From CAVXJN01 sp963762165 (GTDB taxonomy: Bacteria > Pseudomonadota > Gammaproteobacteria > JASBUN01), in NCBI GenBank assembly GCA_963762165.1, contig CAVXJN010000002.1, positions 1 to 64,000 on the forward strand: DNA of 64,000 bases, read 5' to 3'. Of the stretch, positions 9,556 through 18,472 are shown piece after piece. A program made the translations under genes and the position numbers. Numbering within the stretch: position 1 is the first letter of the stretch; each line of letters begins with the position of its first letter. The notes under the pieces were generated by a model. The model saw only the letters and a program-made list of their open reading frames with translations. It made no database searches and was not told where the DNA came from.

Positions 9556-11910
9556 ATGGCACAGACTGCAAACAACACCAGCTCCACTGCACGGGAGGCA
9601 TCACGCGCCAGACGCCGCGCCATGTCCACCAAGGGCAAGGCCGGCGTGAGCGTGGCGACCAGTGCCTCGGGCAGTAAGCCCAAGACGGCCGCAAACCGCG
9701 CAAGCCGCACCTCAGCTGCTGCTCCGGCGGCTGGTGCTGGCACATCGTCTGCGCGCGAAGCCTCGCGGGCGCGGCGCAAAGCCATGTCCACCCGCGGTAA
9801 GGCCGGAGTCGACACTCCGGACCGTACCCGGGCGGGCAGCAGCGCCCCGGCCCAGAGCGCAGCGGCGGGCCGCACGGAAAAAGGCGGTTGCGGTTGTGGC
9901 TGCAAGGGCGAGCAGGACCGTGCCGTGGATCAACCCGATCGCGTCCCTGAACAGCATTCCGATTCGCGCGGCGCGCAAAACACCGGCGCCTCCGCGAAAT
10001 CGTCTCCGTCCCGTGCGCTGTCGAGCGGCAAACGAGTCGGTCGCGCGTTTACGAAGGCGGCGTCGATGGGGCCGGCGCGGGCCGCGTCCTTGGCGCGGCG
10101 CAAAGCGATGTCCTCGCGCGGCAAGGCGGGGCTGAACTCCAATGGTATGAGCCAAGCGCAAACCGCACGGGCCGCCAACCCCAACATGTCCAGCCGCGAG
10201 CTCGCCCGTGCCCTGCGTGCACAGCGAAGTCAGCGGGGCGGCGCGGGGCAGAAGAAATCCGAGCCGTGCGGTCGCACGCGTGCCGGCCGGACCGCCGACA
10301 ATGCGCGTCCGGCGCCGGGTGCCGCCCAGGACGCGCCGTGGAAGGTGGGTGCCAGCGAGACCGTCTACGGCCAGACCGTGACCGGTACTCAGGTCGGACG
10401 CAGTATTCGCACCACCGGCGACGAACCCAGCACCTGTCGCAACGTGACCGGTACAGAATACATGGGTGCCGACATTTTCCGGCAGTTCTGCCAGACCGAG
10501 CCCGGCGGTTCGCCGCGCAAAGTGCACCTCAGTCCGACCGGACAGGGTAACCGCGTCAGCGGTAACGCAGTGGGGCGTAGTCGCAGCGTGACTGGTAATG
10601 AGCCCGGTACCTGCAAGCGCGTGACCGGTTCGCAATACGTGGGCGTTGATCAGTCCGAAGCATTTTGCGGGACCACCTCCCGCGTCACAGGGCCGATGAA
10701 AAATACCCGTGCAGAAACCCGCAAAGGCAAATCCGTCACCGGTAACAATGTCGGGCGCTCCAACCGCGTCACCGGTGACGAGACCGGTGCCGGCCGCGAA
10801 CTGACCGGGACGCAATACATGCAACTCGGCGATGGCCATGCACCGGCCAAAGTCGGTGTAAGCCAGACCCTGCGCGGCGGCTCCATGACCGGCACCCAGG
10901 TCGGACGCAGCGAACGAGTTACCGGCGACGAACCGGGCAGCTGCCGCAATGTCACCGGCGATGACTACCTCGGCAGGGAGCAGTTCGGTACGTTCTGTGC
11001 CTCCACGCCGAAGCCGGCGGACTACAAAGTGGGCGTGTCCCATACGCTGAAAGGCAAGTCAGTCAGCGGCACCCTCACCGGCCGTTCCGGCAAGGTCACG
11101 GGCGACGAGCCTGGCACCTGCAAGGCCATTACCGGCACACCCTATGCCGGCGCCGAACAGTACGACAACTACTGTGCGCCGAAAGATGCGCAACTGGCCG
11201 CAGTGCGGACGCCGCGACGGGGCAGTACGCCGGGGTCGGTGATGACCGGCCAACAGCCGGGTATCGGCGGCAAGTTGACCGGTGCTGCCAAAGGGGCCTG
11301 CGAAGATGTAAGTGGCACCCCCTATGTGGGCGCCGATCAATTCTCCGCCGTGTGTCCGGCAACTCCGGCCGAGCCCGGCAGTCCCGACTTTCCGCAGTCT
11401 TTGGGTGAAACACCGTGGGGCCAGTTCAGCGTGAACGCGCCGTCTCAGGCTGCACAGGTGAAAGCGGAGGCTGGCGGTGTCACCGGCTCAACCTATGAGC
11501 AAGGGCAGATCACCGGTCCGTTCGGCATGGCCACTGGCAAAGTCACAGGTACCGAAGAGGCGCGCTTTGGCCGCGAGGGTCGCGCGACCCAGCCTGCGCC
11601 AGTGCCGCCCACGGCCGAAGAAGTCGGCGGTCGCGTCAAATCGCGCATTACCGGCGAAGGCCAGGATGCGGGTCAAAAGATTACCGGTGACGACTGGGCG
11701 CGAGGCGACCGCGTGACCGGAACGGAAGGAACCTCGTCTACGCGGCGTAATCCGACCCGTCGCGGCGGCCCGATCAGCGCCATGCCGGTTTTCTCCCACG
11801 AGGACAAGCGCAACGAAGCGGTGGCCGAACCGACGAGCAAGGTGACGGGCGGTAGCGGCAATACCGATCGCGGTGCATTGGTGACTTACTCAGGCGGCGC
11901 GCGCGGCTGA
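9556..11910 (+). CDS. csoS2: Carboxysome scaffold protein CsoS2
   Basis: CsoS2 is the long disordered protein that links RubisCO to the shell. It has 784 residues in three regions. The N-terminal part has four basic helical repeats of the form AREASRARRRAMSTKGKAGV (near residues 10, 68, 175 and a degenerate one near 215), which bind RubisCO. The middle part (about 265-610) has six repeats carrying VTGxxVGRSxxVTGDEPGTC and paired cysteines. The C-terminal part (about 615-784) ends in the conserved RGALVTYSGGARG shell-anchoring tail. The third middle repeat lacks its terminal Cys. Some relatives make a short form by ribosomal frameshifting. I could not identify a clear slippery site here. Confidence 0.97.
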   Translation: MAQTANNTSSTAREASRARRRAMSTKGKAGVSVATSASGSKPKTAANRASRTSAAAPAAGAGTSSAREASRARRKAMSTRGKAGVDTPDRTRAGSSAPAQSAAAGRTEKGGCGCGCKGEQDRAVDQPDRVPEQHSDSRGAQNTGASAKSSPSRALSSGKRVGRAFTKAASMGPARAASLARRKAMSSRGKAGLNSNGMSQAQTARAANPNMSSRELARALRAQRSQRGGAGQKKSEPCGRTRAGRTADNARPAPGAAQDAPWKVGASETVYGQTVTGTQVGRSIRTTGDEPSTCRNVTGTEYMGADIFRQFCQTEPGGSPRKVHLSPTGQGNRVSGNAVGRSRSVTGNEPGTCKRVTGSQYVGVDQSEAFCGTTSRVTGPMKNTRAETRKGKSVTGNNVGRSNRVTGDETGAGRELTGTQYMQLGDGHAPAKVGVSQTLRGGSMTGTQVGRSERVTGDEPGSCRNVTGDDYLGREQFGTFCASTPKPADYKVGVSHTLKGKSVSGTLTGRSGKVTGDEPGTCKAITGTPYAGAEQYDNYCAPKDAQLAAVRTPRRGSTPGSVMTGQQPGIGGKLTGAAKGACEDVSGTPYVGADQFSAVCPATPAEPGSPDFPQSLGETPWGQFSVNAPSQAAQVKAEAGGVTGSTYEQGQITGPFGMATGKVTGTEEARFGREGRATQPAPVPPTAEEVGGRVKSRITGEGQDAGQKITGDDWARGDRVTGTEGTSSTRRNPTRRGGPISAMPVFSHEDKRNEAVAEPTSKVTGGSGNTDRGALVTYSGGARG

Positions 11911-11929
11911 GCCGGGCATCGTAAAGCGA

Positions 11930-13477
11930 GTGAATCGAGACAAGCGCATGTTGAACTACCGCAACCAATCCAACAAAGGTCTCGCGCCTCCGGCGACCGC
12001 CCCGCGGCGGCGTCCTGGTGCGGTGACCGGCGTGGTGGCTGGCGCGCGTCCGCAGGCGCGGCGCGCCATCGGAGCGGGTGCGCGGAGTTCTCATCCGCTG
12101 GTTCGGGGCGACGAGAACGCGCGTTTGTTCGATTACGAACAGCGCGTAAAGTCCGCCTTCGATGCCATCGTGCCGACCCTCAAGCGGGTCTCCGCGCTGC
12201 AGCATGAAGCGGATTTCGAAAACCAGGCCCAGCGCGTTGCCCGAGAACACCTCGGTTTCGAGTTGCCCGAACACATCCTGGCCGATGCCTGGGTGGAGCA
12301 ACTGGACATGCGCCGTCTGTTTGCCTGGTGCGTGTTCGAAACCTACCGCCGTTTTTGCGATGACTTCTTCGCCACGGATCCGTTGGGTTCGCAGGACGAA
12401 AATGAATTCGAGGCGTTTCTGCAGGAATGCGGCTTCCATACCCTGGATATTTCACCCTGCGCCGACGGCCGTCTGGCGCATGTGGTGCGGTTCGTGTTGC
12501 GTTTGCCGTACCGCGCGGTGCGGCGCAAGTCCTACGCAGGCGCGCTGTTCGACATCGACGACAGCCTTGAAAAATGGACCGAGACGGAACTGATGCGCTT
12601 CCGCGAGGGTCGGCCGAATACCGCCGATGCGCCCACGCGCTATCTCAAAGCGGTCATTTATCACTACAGCTCCGGCGATCCGGACGCGGGTTGCGCGGCG
12701 CACGGTTCCAACACTGCAGCGGCGGCGCGCGCTGGACTGGAGCGGCTGCGCAGTTTTCAGCAGGCCGTGCAGAACACCCACTGTTGTGGTGCCTCCATCG
12801 ACCTGCTGTTGATCGGCTTGGATACGGATACCGATGCCATTCGCGTGCACGTGGCCGATGGCGATGGCGCCATCGACCTGGAGAAGTACATTGACGCGCG
12901 CGACTTATATGATGCAACGCGGTCGTTGACCGCGCAGCAGGCCCAGAAACGGCTCGAGACGACGGTGCGCGAGGCCGCGCCCGACGTGCCGGTGGGCATG
13001 CAGCTACTGGTGGCCAGGCTGCTCGAACACAACGTGTCACAGATCGATTATGTGCGCAGCTTCCACGGCGAGCGATACCAGGACATCGGCCATGCCGAGC
13101 GCTTCATCGGCGCCGGCAAAGGGTTCGAGGAAGTGCAGCTGCGCAACCTGACTTATTTCGCCTATCTCGACACCGTCGAGGAGGCAGCGCCCGACCTCGA
13201 TGTGGGCATAAAGATTTTTACCGGTTTGAACGTCGCCCACGGGCTGCCAATTCCAGTGGTGGTGCGCTTCGACTACCAGGGGCACGTGCCCGGTGCCCGC
13301 GAACGCGCGGTCGGGCGTTGCCAACGGGTAGCGCAGGCCATGGCCGCACGCTATGGCGACCTCATCGACAGCGGACTACTGCACACGCTCATGCTCGTGC
13401 GCGATTACGCAAGCGACGGTCGTATCGAAATCGTGGGTTGCTCTGTCATGGGCGATGAAACAGGGGAAGCACACTGA
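11930..13477 (+). CDS. csoSCA: Carboxysomal carbonic anhydrase CsoSCA (CsoS3)
   Basis: This is a shell-associated beta-type carbonic anhydrase that converts bicarbonate to CO2 for RubisCO. It has 515 residues. The N-terminal 60 are low-complexity and basic, probably the RubisCO-binding tail. Zinc and catalytic residues appear in CADGRLAH (Cys-x-Asp-x-Arg) and in YHYSSGDPDAGCAAHGSN (His and Cys). The duplicated C-terminal half is inactive, as usual. The listed start is GTG 11930. An in-frame ATG at 11948 is an equally good choice since neither has a clear Shine-Dalgarno. Its stop overlaps the csoS4A start (ATGA). Confidence 0.95.
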   Translation: MNRDKRMLNYRNQSNKGLAPPATAPRRRPGAVTGVVAGARPQARRAIGAGARSSHPLVRGDENARLFDYEQRVKSAFDAIVPTLKRVSALQHEADFENQAQRVAREHLGFELPEHILADAWVEQLDMRRLFAWCVFETYRRFCDDFFATDPLGSQDENEFEAFLQECGFHTLDISPCADGRLAHVVRFVLRLPYRAVRRKSYAGALFDIDDSLEKWTETELMRFREGRPNTADAPTRYLKAVIYHYSSGDPDAGCAAHGSNTAAAARAGLERLRSFQQAVQNTHCCGASIDLLLIGLDTDTDAIRVHVADGDGAIDLEKYIDARDLYDATRSLTAQQAQKRLETTVREAAPDVPVGMQLLVARLLEHNVSQIDYVRSFHGERYQDIGHAERFIGAGKGFEEVQLRNLTYFAYLDTVEEAAPDLDVGIKIFTGLNVAHGLPIPVVVRFDYQGHVPGARERAVGRCQRVAQAMAARYGDLIDSGLLHTLMLVRDYASDGRIEIVGCSVMGDETGEAH

Positions 13478-13734
13478 TGAAAATTTGTCAGGTAGAGCGG
13501 CCGCTGGTGGCGACGAACCGCATCCCCGGCCTGGAGCACAGACACCTGCAGGTGGTACGCGACGGCAGTGCCACGCTGGTGGCAGTGGACGCGGTTGGCT
13601 GTATTCCTGGCGATTGGGTGATCTGTGTGGGTAGTTCGGCGGCGCGCGAAGCGGCCGGTAGCAAGGAATATCCCAGCGATCTCACTATCGTCGGCATCAT
13701 CGACCGGTGGCCGCCGGAAGAGACGCAGGACTGA
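13477..13734 (+). CDS. csoS4A: Carboxysome vertex pentamer CsoS4A
   Basis: This BMC-P (EutN/CcmL-type) protein of 85 residues caps shell vertices. The family pattern is visible: MKICQVERPLVATNRIPGL at the start, AVDAVGCIPGDWVICVGSSAARE in the middle and DLTIVGIIDRW at the end. Translation is coupled to csoSCA through an ATGA overlap. csoS4B follows ten bases later. Confidence 0.95.
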   Translation: MKICQVERPLVATNRIPGLEHRHLQVVRDGSATLVAVDAVGCIPGDWVICVGSSAAREAAGSKEYPSDLTIVGIIDRWPPEETQD

Positions 13735-13744
13735 GGCGCAGCAT

Positions 13745-14038
13745 ATGGACATCCTTCAGGTTGAAGCGCCATTGGTCTGCACGCGACGAGTGGCTGGGTT
13801 GAAGCAAACCAGCCTGCGGGTGTTGCGCGACGCCCGCGGTGGACGCCACGTGGCGGTGGACCCGGTGGGCGCACGCGAAGGCAACTGGGTGTTCACGGTC
13901 AGCGGCTCGGCGGCGCGCTACGCCTGCGGTGATTTCGGAGTGCTCACCGATCTCACCATCGGCGGGATCATCGATTACTGGGAGGCCGCATCCGTAAGCC
14001 CGGACGGTCAAGGCAGTGAAGGCAATAACGCAGGGTGA
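13745..14038 (+). CDS. csoS4B: Carboxysome vertex pentamer CsoS4B
   Basis: This is the second BMC-P protein. ATG 13745 was chosen because MDILQVEAPLVCTRRVAGL aligns with the CsoS4A start. An open frame extends further left but has no family sequence. The 97 residues include NWVFTVSGSAARYACGDFGVLTDLTIGGIIDYW and a slightly longer, acidic C-terminal tail than CsoS4A. Having A and B paralogs side by side is the normal cso arrangement. Confidence 0.94.
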   Translation: MDILQVEAPLVCTRRVAGLKQTSLRVLRDARGGRHVAVDPVGAREGNWVFTVSGSAARYACGDFGVLTDLTIGGIIDYWEAASVSPDGQGSEGNNAG

Positions 14039-14081
14039 GAAAGACCCTGTAGTAACGAACGAGTAAGCAGGAGATACGACA

Positions 14082-14372
14082 ATGGCAGATGAAACTTTCG
14101 GTATCGCACTGGGCATGATCGAGACGCGCGGACTGGTGCCCGCCATCGAGGCGGCGGACGCCATGACCAAGGCCGCGGAAGTACGTCTGATCAGTCGTGA
14201 ATTCGTGGGCGGCGGTTACGTCAGCGTGCTGGTACGCGGCGAAACCGGTGCTGTGAACGCAGCGGTACGCGCCGGCGCCGACGCCTGTGAGCGAGTAGGT
14301 GACGGCCTGGTCGCCGCGCACATCATTGCCCGTCCGCACCGAGAAGTGGAGCCGGTATTGGGCAGCAACTAA
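14082..14372 (+). CDS. csoS1C: Carboxysome shell hexamer CsoS1 (first copy)
   Basis: This BMC-H shell protein of 96 residues tiles the carboxysome facets. The motif GIALGMIETRGLVPAIEAAD and the pore loop FVGGGYV are visible. It differs from the next two copies at the start (ADETF) and by Ser for Gly and Ser for Thr around the pore (LISREFVGGGYVSVL). A GGAGAT lies before the ATG. Confidence 0.96.
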   Translation: MADETFGIALGMIETRGLVPAIEAADAMTKAAEVRLISREFVGGGYVSVLVRGETGAVNAAVRAGADACERVGDGLVAAHIIARPHREVEPVLGSN

Positions 14373-14414
14373 GACGCAGTATGTTTTTTCAATTCCGACG
14401 ACGGAGATAAAAAG

Positions 14415-14723
14415 ATGGCAACTGACAAGTACGGTATTGCATTGGGCATGATCGAGACCCGCGGGCTGGTGCCCGCCATCGAAGCGGCGGATGCCATGAC
14501 CAAGGCCGCCGAGGTGCGTCTCATTGGTCGTGAATTCGTGGGTGGCGGTTATGTGACCGTGTTGGTGCGCGGTGAAACCGGTGCGGTCAATGCGGCCGTG
14601 CGTGCCGGCGCCGATGCCTGCGAGCGCGTGGGCGACGGTCTGGTTGCCGCACACATCATTGCCCGTCCCCACCGCGAGGTGGAACCGGTGCTGCCGAACG
14701 GCGGCGATTCGTCCGGGGACTAA
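14415..14723 (+). CDS. csoS1A: Carboxysome shell hexamer CsoS1 (second copy)
   Basis: This BMC-H protein of 102 residues is nearly identical to the third copy over the first 93 residues, but ends in a short acidic tail (PNGGDSSGD). It has its own ribosome-binding site (ACGGAGATAAAA). The codons differ from the sister copies at many third positions although the protein is the same, so the copies are held alike by selection rather than by very recent duplication. Confidence 0.96.
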   Translation: MATDKYGIALGMIETRGLVPAIEAADAMTKAAEVRLIGREFVGGGYVTVLVRGETGAVNAAVRAGADACERVGDGLVAAHIIARPHREVEPVLPNGGDSSGD

Positions 14724-14765
14724 ACAATTCGCAAGTAACTCTCTACGTAACAGGAGATTCCAGCC

Positions 14766-15089
14766 ATGGCCAACGATACCTACGGTATTGCACTCGGCAT
14801 GATTGAAACCCGCGGGCTGGTGCCCGCCATCGAAGCGGCCGATGCCATGACCAAAGCCGCCGAGGTGCGTCTTATCGGACGCGAGTTTGTCGGCGGCGGT
14901 TATGTCACCGTGTTAGTGCGCGGTGAAACCGGTGCGGTCAACGCGGCCGTGCGTGCCGGCGCCGACGCCTGCGAACGTGTGGGTGACGGCCTGGTCGCAG
15001 CGCACATCATCGCCCGTCCGCACCGCGAGGTGGAACCGGTGCTCGGGGGTGAGAACGCCCTGGCCGGCAATCGTCCTGCGCGTAGCTGA
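14766..15089 (+). CDS. csoS1B: Carboxysome shell hexamer CsoS1 (third copy)
   Basis: This is the third BMC-H protein, 107 residues. The core matches the second copy and the tail is longer and basic (GGENALAGNRPARS). CsoS1B with an extended C-terminus is the usual third member of the csoS1CAB set. CAGGAGATTC precedes the start. Confidence 0.95.
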   Translation: MANDTYGIALGMIETRGLVPAIEAADAMTKAAEVRLIGREFVGGGYVTVLVRGETGAVNAAVRAGADACERVGDGLVAAHIIARPHREVEPVLGGENALAGNRPARS

Positions 15090-15129
15090 GTGATCGGACG
15101 GGTATAGATCAACTGACGGTTCCGTCGTC

Positions 15130-15609
15130 ATGATGCAGAGACCATCCAATCCACGTGTTCTCGGCTACCTCGGCCGGGCGCTGAGCCTCGAATTCAGCGC
15201 GGTTCAGCAATACAGCACCCAGGCGCGGCTGGCTGCGACCTGGGGGCTGAGCGAACCGGCCAAGCGCCTGCGCGATGAAGCGACCGAGGAGATGGGGCAT
15301 GTGGATCGTGTGATCTCACGTATGCTGGCACTGGGCGTGGCGCCCAACGCATCGCAGCTCCGGCCGGTTCAGGTCGGACCAGATCTGCAGGCGTTGTTGC
15401 GCCACGATCAGGCGCTGGAACACGAACTGGTACGCCTGTACGGGGATGCGACCCGATATTGCGCGGGTCAGGGCGACCATGACAATCGTCTGTTTTTCGA
15501 AACGCTCCTTGAGGAGGAAAAGGCTCATGGACGCGAGCTCGCCCAATGGCTCGAGGAGCTTGAGCGACCCGGTGTCACGGTTCCTGTGAACCGAGGCGCT
15601 ACCTTCTAA
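15130..15609 (+). CDS. Carboxysome-associated ferritin-like protein
   Basis: This four-helix ferritin/bacterioferritin-like protein of 159 residues occurs in many cso operons. Putative metal ligands lie in SLEFSAVQQY, EATEEMGHVDRV and LLEEEKAHGRELAQWL, giving the Glu and ExxH pattern of a di-iron site. Its exact role with carboxysomes is not settled. No clear Shine-Dalgarno is present. A short hairpin, GACGG-TT-CCGTC at 15115-15126, sits directly before the ATG and could dampen initiation. ATG 15133 is an alternative start. Confidence 0.85.
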   Translation: MMQRPSNPRVLGYLGRALSLEFSAVQQYSTQARLAATWGLSEPAKRLRDEATEEMGHVDRVISRMLALGVAPNASQLRPVQVGPDLQALLRHDQALEHELVRLYGDATRYCAGQGDHDNRLFFETLLEEEKAHGRELAQWLEELERPGVTVPVNRGATF

Positions 15610-15620
15610 GGAGACACGTC

Positions 15621-15884
15621 ATGAGCAACCAGTGGCAGGAACGCAAGCGTCCGAACCGCCTGGAACGGCGTTACGAGTTTCCGGACTACCCCGCGCTGCG
15701 TGATTTCCTCGATCATGCCGCGGATCTCTCCGAACGTGAAGGGCTATATCCGGACATCGGATTCGGTCGCGACTACGCGAACTTTACCATCCACGCCGCA
15801 GAAGGCGCGGATGAACTGGGCGATCCCCAGCGTCGTTTTGCCGAACAACTTGATGCGCTCTATCCCAGCAACGGGACCCATTGA
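15621..15884 (+). CDS. RubisCO assembly factor acRAF (PCD-like)
   Basis: This 87-residue pterin-4a-carbinolamine-dehydratase-like protein is the type found in alpha-carboxysome operons and known as acRAF, which assists form IA RubisCO assembly. The pattern LERRYEFPDYPALRDFLDHAADLSEREGLYPD and YANFTIHA is the PCD fold without the full catalytic His set of true dehydratases. AAGGAGACACGTC precedes ATG 15621. It lies between the ferritin-like gene and mcdA. Confidence 0.88.
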   Translation: MSNQWQERKRPNRLERRYEFPDYPALRDFLDHAADLSEREGLYPDIGFGRDYANFTIHAAEGADELGDPQRRFAEQLDALYPSNGTH

Positions 15885-15895
15885 GAGCGGCCGCC

Positions 15896-16522
15896 ATGGC
15901 AGTGATCGCATTGGTCGGTAACAAAGGGGGCGCAGGCAAAACCACACTCGCCGTGAATCTTGCCATGACGTTGGCCACAGACGGGCCCACCGCGGTGTTC
16001 GATGCCGATCCCCAGGGCTCGGTGTTGCAATGGCGGCGCATTGGCGAGTCCGACTCGGGTCCCAGAGTAGTCGATACGGCAATGGGCCTCGAGGATATTT
16101 TCGCCCGCGAAGCGGGTCGCTACGATCACGTGGTGATCGATTGTCCGCCTTCGGTGCACGCGCCCCAGACTCATGCGGCTCTCGCACTCAGTGATATCGC
16201 GCTCATACCGGTTCAGCCTTCGCCCCTGGACCTTTGGGCGACGGTGCATATCGAACACGCTGTCGCGCACGCACGCGAGACCAATCCGAAGCTAAGAGCG
16301 CTGCTGGTGATCAATCAACTGGAACCGCGCACTCGGCTTTCCCGACTGATCCGCCAGGCCCTGGCGGAACTGGAAATCGCTGCCGCGGAAACCGCCATTC
16401 GCCGCCGGGCTGTGTATCGCGCCAGTGTATTGGAGGGGAAAAGCGTACTGGACATGGGGCGCAGTGGTGCCCCCGCTGTGGCCGAAATTCGTAACCTGCT
16501 TAATGAGGTAGTCATACCATGA
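15896..16522 (+). CDS. mcdA: Carboxysome-positioning ATPase McdA (ParA family)
   Basis: McdA is a ParA-type ATPase that binds the nucleoid and spaces carboxysomes through McdB. ATG 15896 gives MAVIALVGNKGGAGKTTLAVNLA, a deviant Walker A with the signature lysine (KGGAGKTT). An in-frame TTG at 15881 is less likely. Also seen are VFDADPQGSV (Walker A') and DHVVIDCPP (Walker B). It has 208 residues. The start lies 12 bases after acRAF, and mcdB overlaps the end. The cso context separates it from chromosomal ParA or MinD. Confidence 0.92.
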   Translation: MAVIALVGNKGGAGKTTLAVNLAMTLATDGPTAVFDADPQGSVLQWRRIGESDSGPRVVDTAMGLEDIFAREAGRYDHVVIDCPPSVHAPQTHAALALSDIALIPVQPSPLDLWATVHIEHAVAHARETNPKLRALLVINQLEPRTRLSRLIRQALAELEIAAAETAIRRRAVYRASVLEGKSVLDMGRSGAPAVAEIRNLLNEVVIP

Positions 16523-16746
16523 CCGCGAACGACAAAACCGGCGAGAAGCTGGTCGACTCCATGCGCAAGACCAAGGCTGCCGCTGCGGGCACGGGCGAGA
16601 CGGCTGCAAGCGCAGCCCAATCATCGCCAAAAAAGAAGTCTCAGCCGCAGGCAAAAAAGAAATCCGCCGCCAAGCGGTCCTCGAGCAGCACCCGCAACCA
16701 GGGCGCTGACCCGTATCAAAGCGGACGCCGTGTCTGGCCCGATTGA
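16519..16746 (+). CDS. mcdB: Carboxysome-positioning adaptor McdB
   Basis: McdB is a small disordered protein that sits on carboxysomes and stimulates McdA. It has 75 residues, rich in Lys, Ala and Ser, with low complexity through KKKSQPQAKKKSAAKR and the invariant C-terminal tryptophan motif GRRVWPD seen in alpha-McdB. Its start overlaps the mcdA stop by four bases. The pair is typical of cso loci. Confidence 0.9.
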   Translation: MTANDKTGEKLVDSMRKTKAAAAGTGETAASAAQSSPKKKSQPQAKKKSAAKRSSSSTRNQGADPYQSGRRVWPD

Positions 16747-16785
16747 ATAGACGATTGCGCGCGGCGATTTTAGGGGAGTCGTATC

Positions 16786-18471
16786 ATGACCATGGAACAG
16801 CTTGTCGTAGTGATTGCAGCCTTGCCGCTGCTTTCCGCTGTTTCGGTCCAGCTGCTTTCCGCCCCTCTCGGCCGGCGGGTCGCCCGGCTGAGCGCCGTCT
16901 TCACCGGCATCACTTTCGCGCTGGCCGCCATTGTAGTGTCGGTGGCCATTGCCGTCGGTGCGCCCGGTCAAATCGCCCTGGCGGGGTCGTGGGGCGTATT
17001 CCTATTCGATCCGCTGAGCTCACTGATGGGGGCGTTCATCGCCGGCATCAGCTTGATCGTGCACATCTATTCGCTGCGTTACATGGCCGAAGAGGCCGGT
17101 TATGCGCGGTTTTTCGTGTTGCTCGATCTCATGACCGCGACCCTGTTGGTGATGGTCGCCGCAGGCGATCTGATCACCCTGCTGATCGCCTGGCACCTGG
17201 TCGGGGTGCTGCTCTATTTCCTGCTCGGTCACGATACCCGCAGTCAGTCCGCCCATCGCTACGCGTTCTGGACTCTCATCACCTATCGGATCGGCGATCT
17301 ACCGCTGGTATTGGCGGCCGGCCTTCTGTATCAAGCCTTCGATACCTGGTCGCTGCCTGAGATCTTTGCCCGCATCGGCGAAGGTGCGCCTAGCCACACT
17401 GTGTTCGGTCTGCCGTTGGCGGGCGTGGTTGCCGGCCTGGTGGCGATGGCCGCCTTCGCGCGCTCGGCGCAATTTCTGCTCCATACCTGGCTGCCCTACA
17501 CCATGAGCGGTCCGACGCCGGTGTCGGCCTTGATGCACGCCGGAATCGTCAATGCGGGCGGCTTTCTGATCAATCGTTTCGCACCGGTGTTCGTGCACAC
17601 CGACGGCGTGTTGTCCTGGGTGTTCATCGTCGGCTTGGTAACTGCGTTGATTGGCTCGACGCTCATGTTGACCCAGAACGACATCAAGAAGTCCCTCGGC
17701 TATTCAACCATGGGGCAGATGGGTTTCATGATCATGGAGTGCGGTGTCGGTGCCTTCTCCCTCGCGGTCTTTCACCTCATCTCCCATGGTCTGTTCAAGG
17801 GGACGCTGTTCTTGGGCGCTGGTGGTGTCATCAACGCCGCCCGCAAGAACGACGGGGTTCCCAAGGATGATCTCTACACCTTTGTCGTGGAGAAGGGGCC
17901 GGCAAGGATCAGTCGACCTTGGGCGTTGATGGCGGCCATTACGCTGGCGGTGCCCGTAACTATTTTGTTGGTCGCCCATTCGCTGGTGGCCGGAGATTAT
18001 TTCCAGGAACAAGGGGCCATCGTGCTGTTGTTCTTCGGTTGGGTGACCGGCGCGCAGTTGATCTTCGCCACCTATCGGATGCGCACCCAGAATCTGAGGC
18101 GGCTGGTGACCCTGAGCATCTTTTCCTTCGCGGTTGTGGTGCTCGGCTACACCCTTATCAGTCATGCGTTCGACTTGTTTCTGTATCCGAACGCGACGTT
18201 CCGTGAGCAGATCTATGCCGCGGCCAATATCGACGTACTGCGCTTCGACGTTCTCGTGGGCGTTACCGCCGTCCTGATTGTCGCCGGTTGGGTGCTGACC
18301 TACTACGCCGAACAAAACGGTGCGCGCCGAAGCGAGCATCCCGGCGGACTGTGGTTGACCTTCTACGCGCTGATCTCGCGGGAATTTTACCTTACCGATC
18401 TGTACACCCGTATAGCCCGCGCACTATTGGCAATGGCGACGCGACTGAATGTATGGCTGAGGTGGGTGTGA
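16786..18471 (+). CDS. dabB: DAB inorganic-carbon pump, membrane subunit DabB
   Basis: DabB is the NuoL-like proton-channel partner of DabA in the energy-coupled CO2 hydration pump. It has 561 residues and about 14 membrane segments. Antiporter-family features are LLIAWHLVGVLLYFLLG, LPYTMSGPTPVSALMHAGIVNAGGFLI and DIKKSLGYSTMGQMGFM. It lacks the long lateral helix of true NuoL. The neighbouring genes are an NuoM-like fragment and dabA. Confidence 0.93.
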   Translation: MTMEQLVVVIAALPLLSAVSVQLLSAPLGRRVARLSAVFTGITFALAAIVVSVAIAVGAPGQIALAGSWGVFLFDPLSSLMGAFIAGISLIVHIYSLRYMAEEAGYARFFVLLDLMTATLLVMVAAGDLITLLIAWHLVGVLLYFLLGHDTRSQSAHRYAFWTLITYRIGDLPLVLAAGLLYQAFDTWSLPEIFARIGEGAPSHTVFGLPLAGVVAGLVAMAAFARSAQFLLHTWLPYTMSGPTPVSALMHAGIVNAGGFLINRFAPVFVHTDGVLSWVFIVGLVTALIGSTLMLTQNDIKKSLGYSTMGQMGFMIMECGVGAFSLAVFHLISHGLFKGTLFLGAGGVINAARKNDGVPKDDLYTFVVEKGPARISRPWALMAAITLAVPVTILLVAHSLVAGDYFQEQGAIVLLFFGWVTGAQLIFATYRMRTQNLRRLVTLSIFSFAVVVLGYTLISHAFDLFLYPNATFREQIYAAANIDVLRFDVLVGVTAVLIVAGWVLTYYAEQNGARRSEHPGGLWLTFYALISREFYLTDLYTRIARALLAMATRLNVWLRWV

Positions 18472-18472
18472 T

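Noticed and set aside
9712..11043. 443-codon minus-strand frame inside csoS2
   Set aside because: The repeats of csoS2 produce a repetitive Gly/Ala/Thr translation in the opposite strand. No start signal or homology is visible.
10100..11300. Repeated GTGACCGGT-type motifs as a CRISPR or DNA repeat array
   Set aside because: They are the in-frame coding repeats of CsoS2 (VTG, GDEPGTC), without spacers.
15881..15895. TTG start for McdA giving five extra residues
   Set aside because: ParA-type proteins start just before the Walker A strand, and ATG 15896 gives exactly that with a purine-rich stretch upstream.
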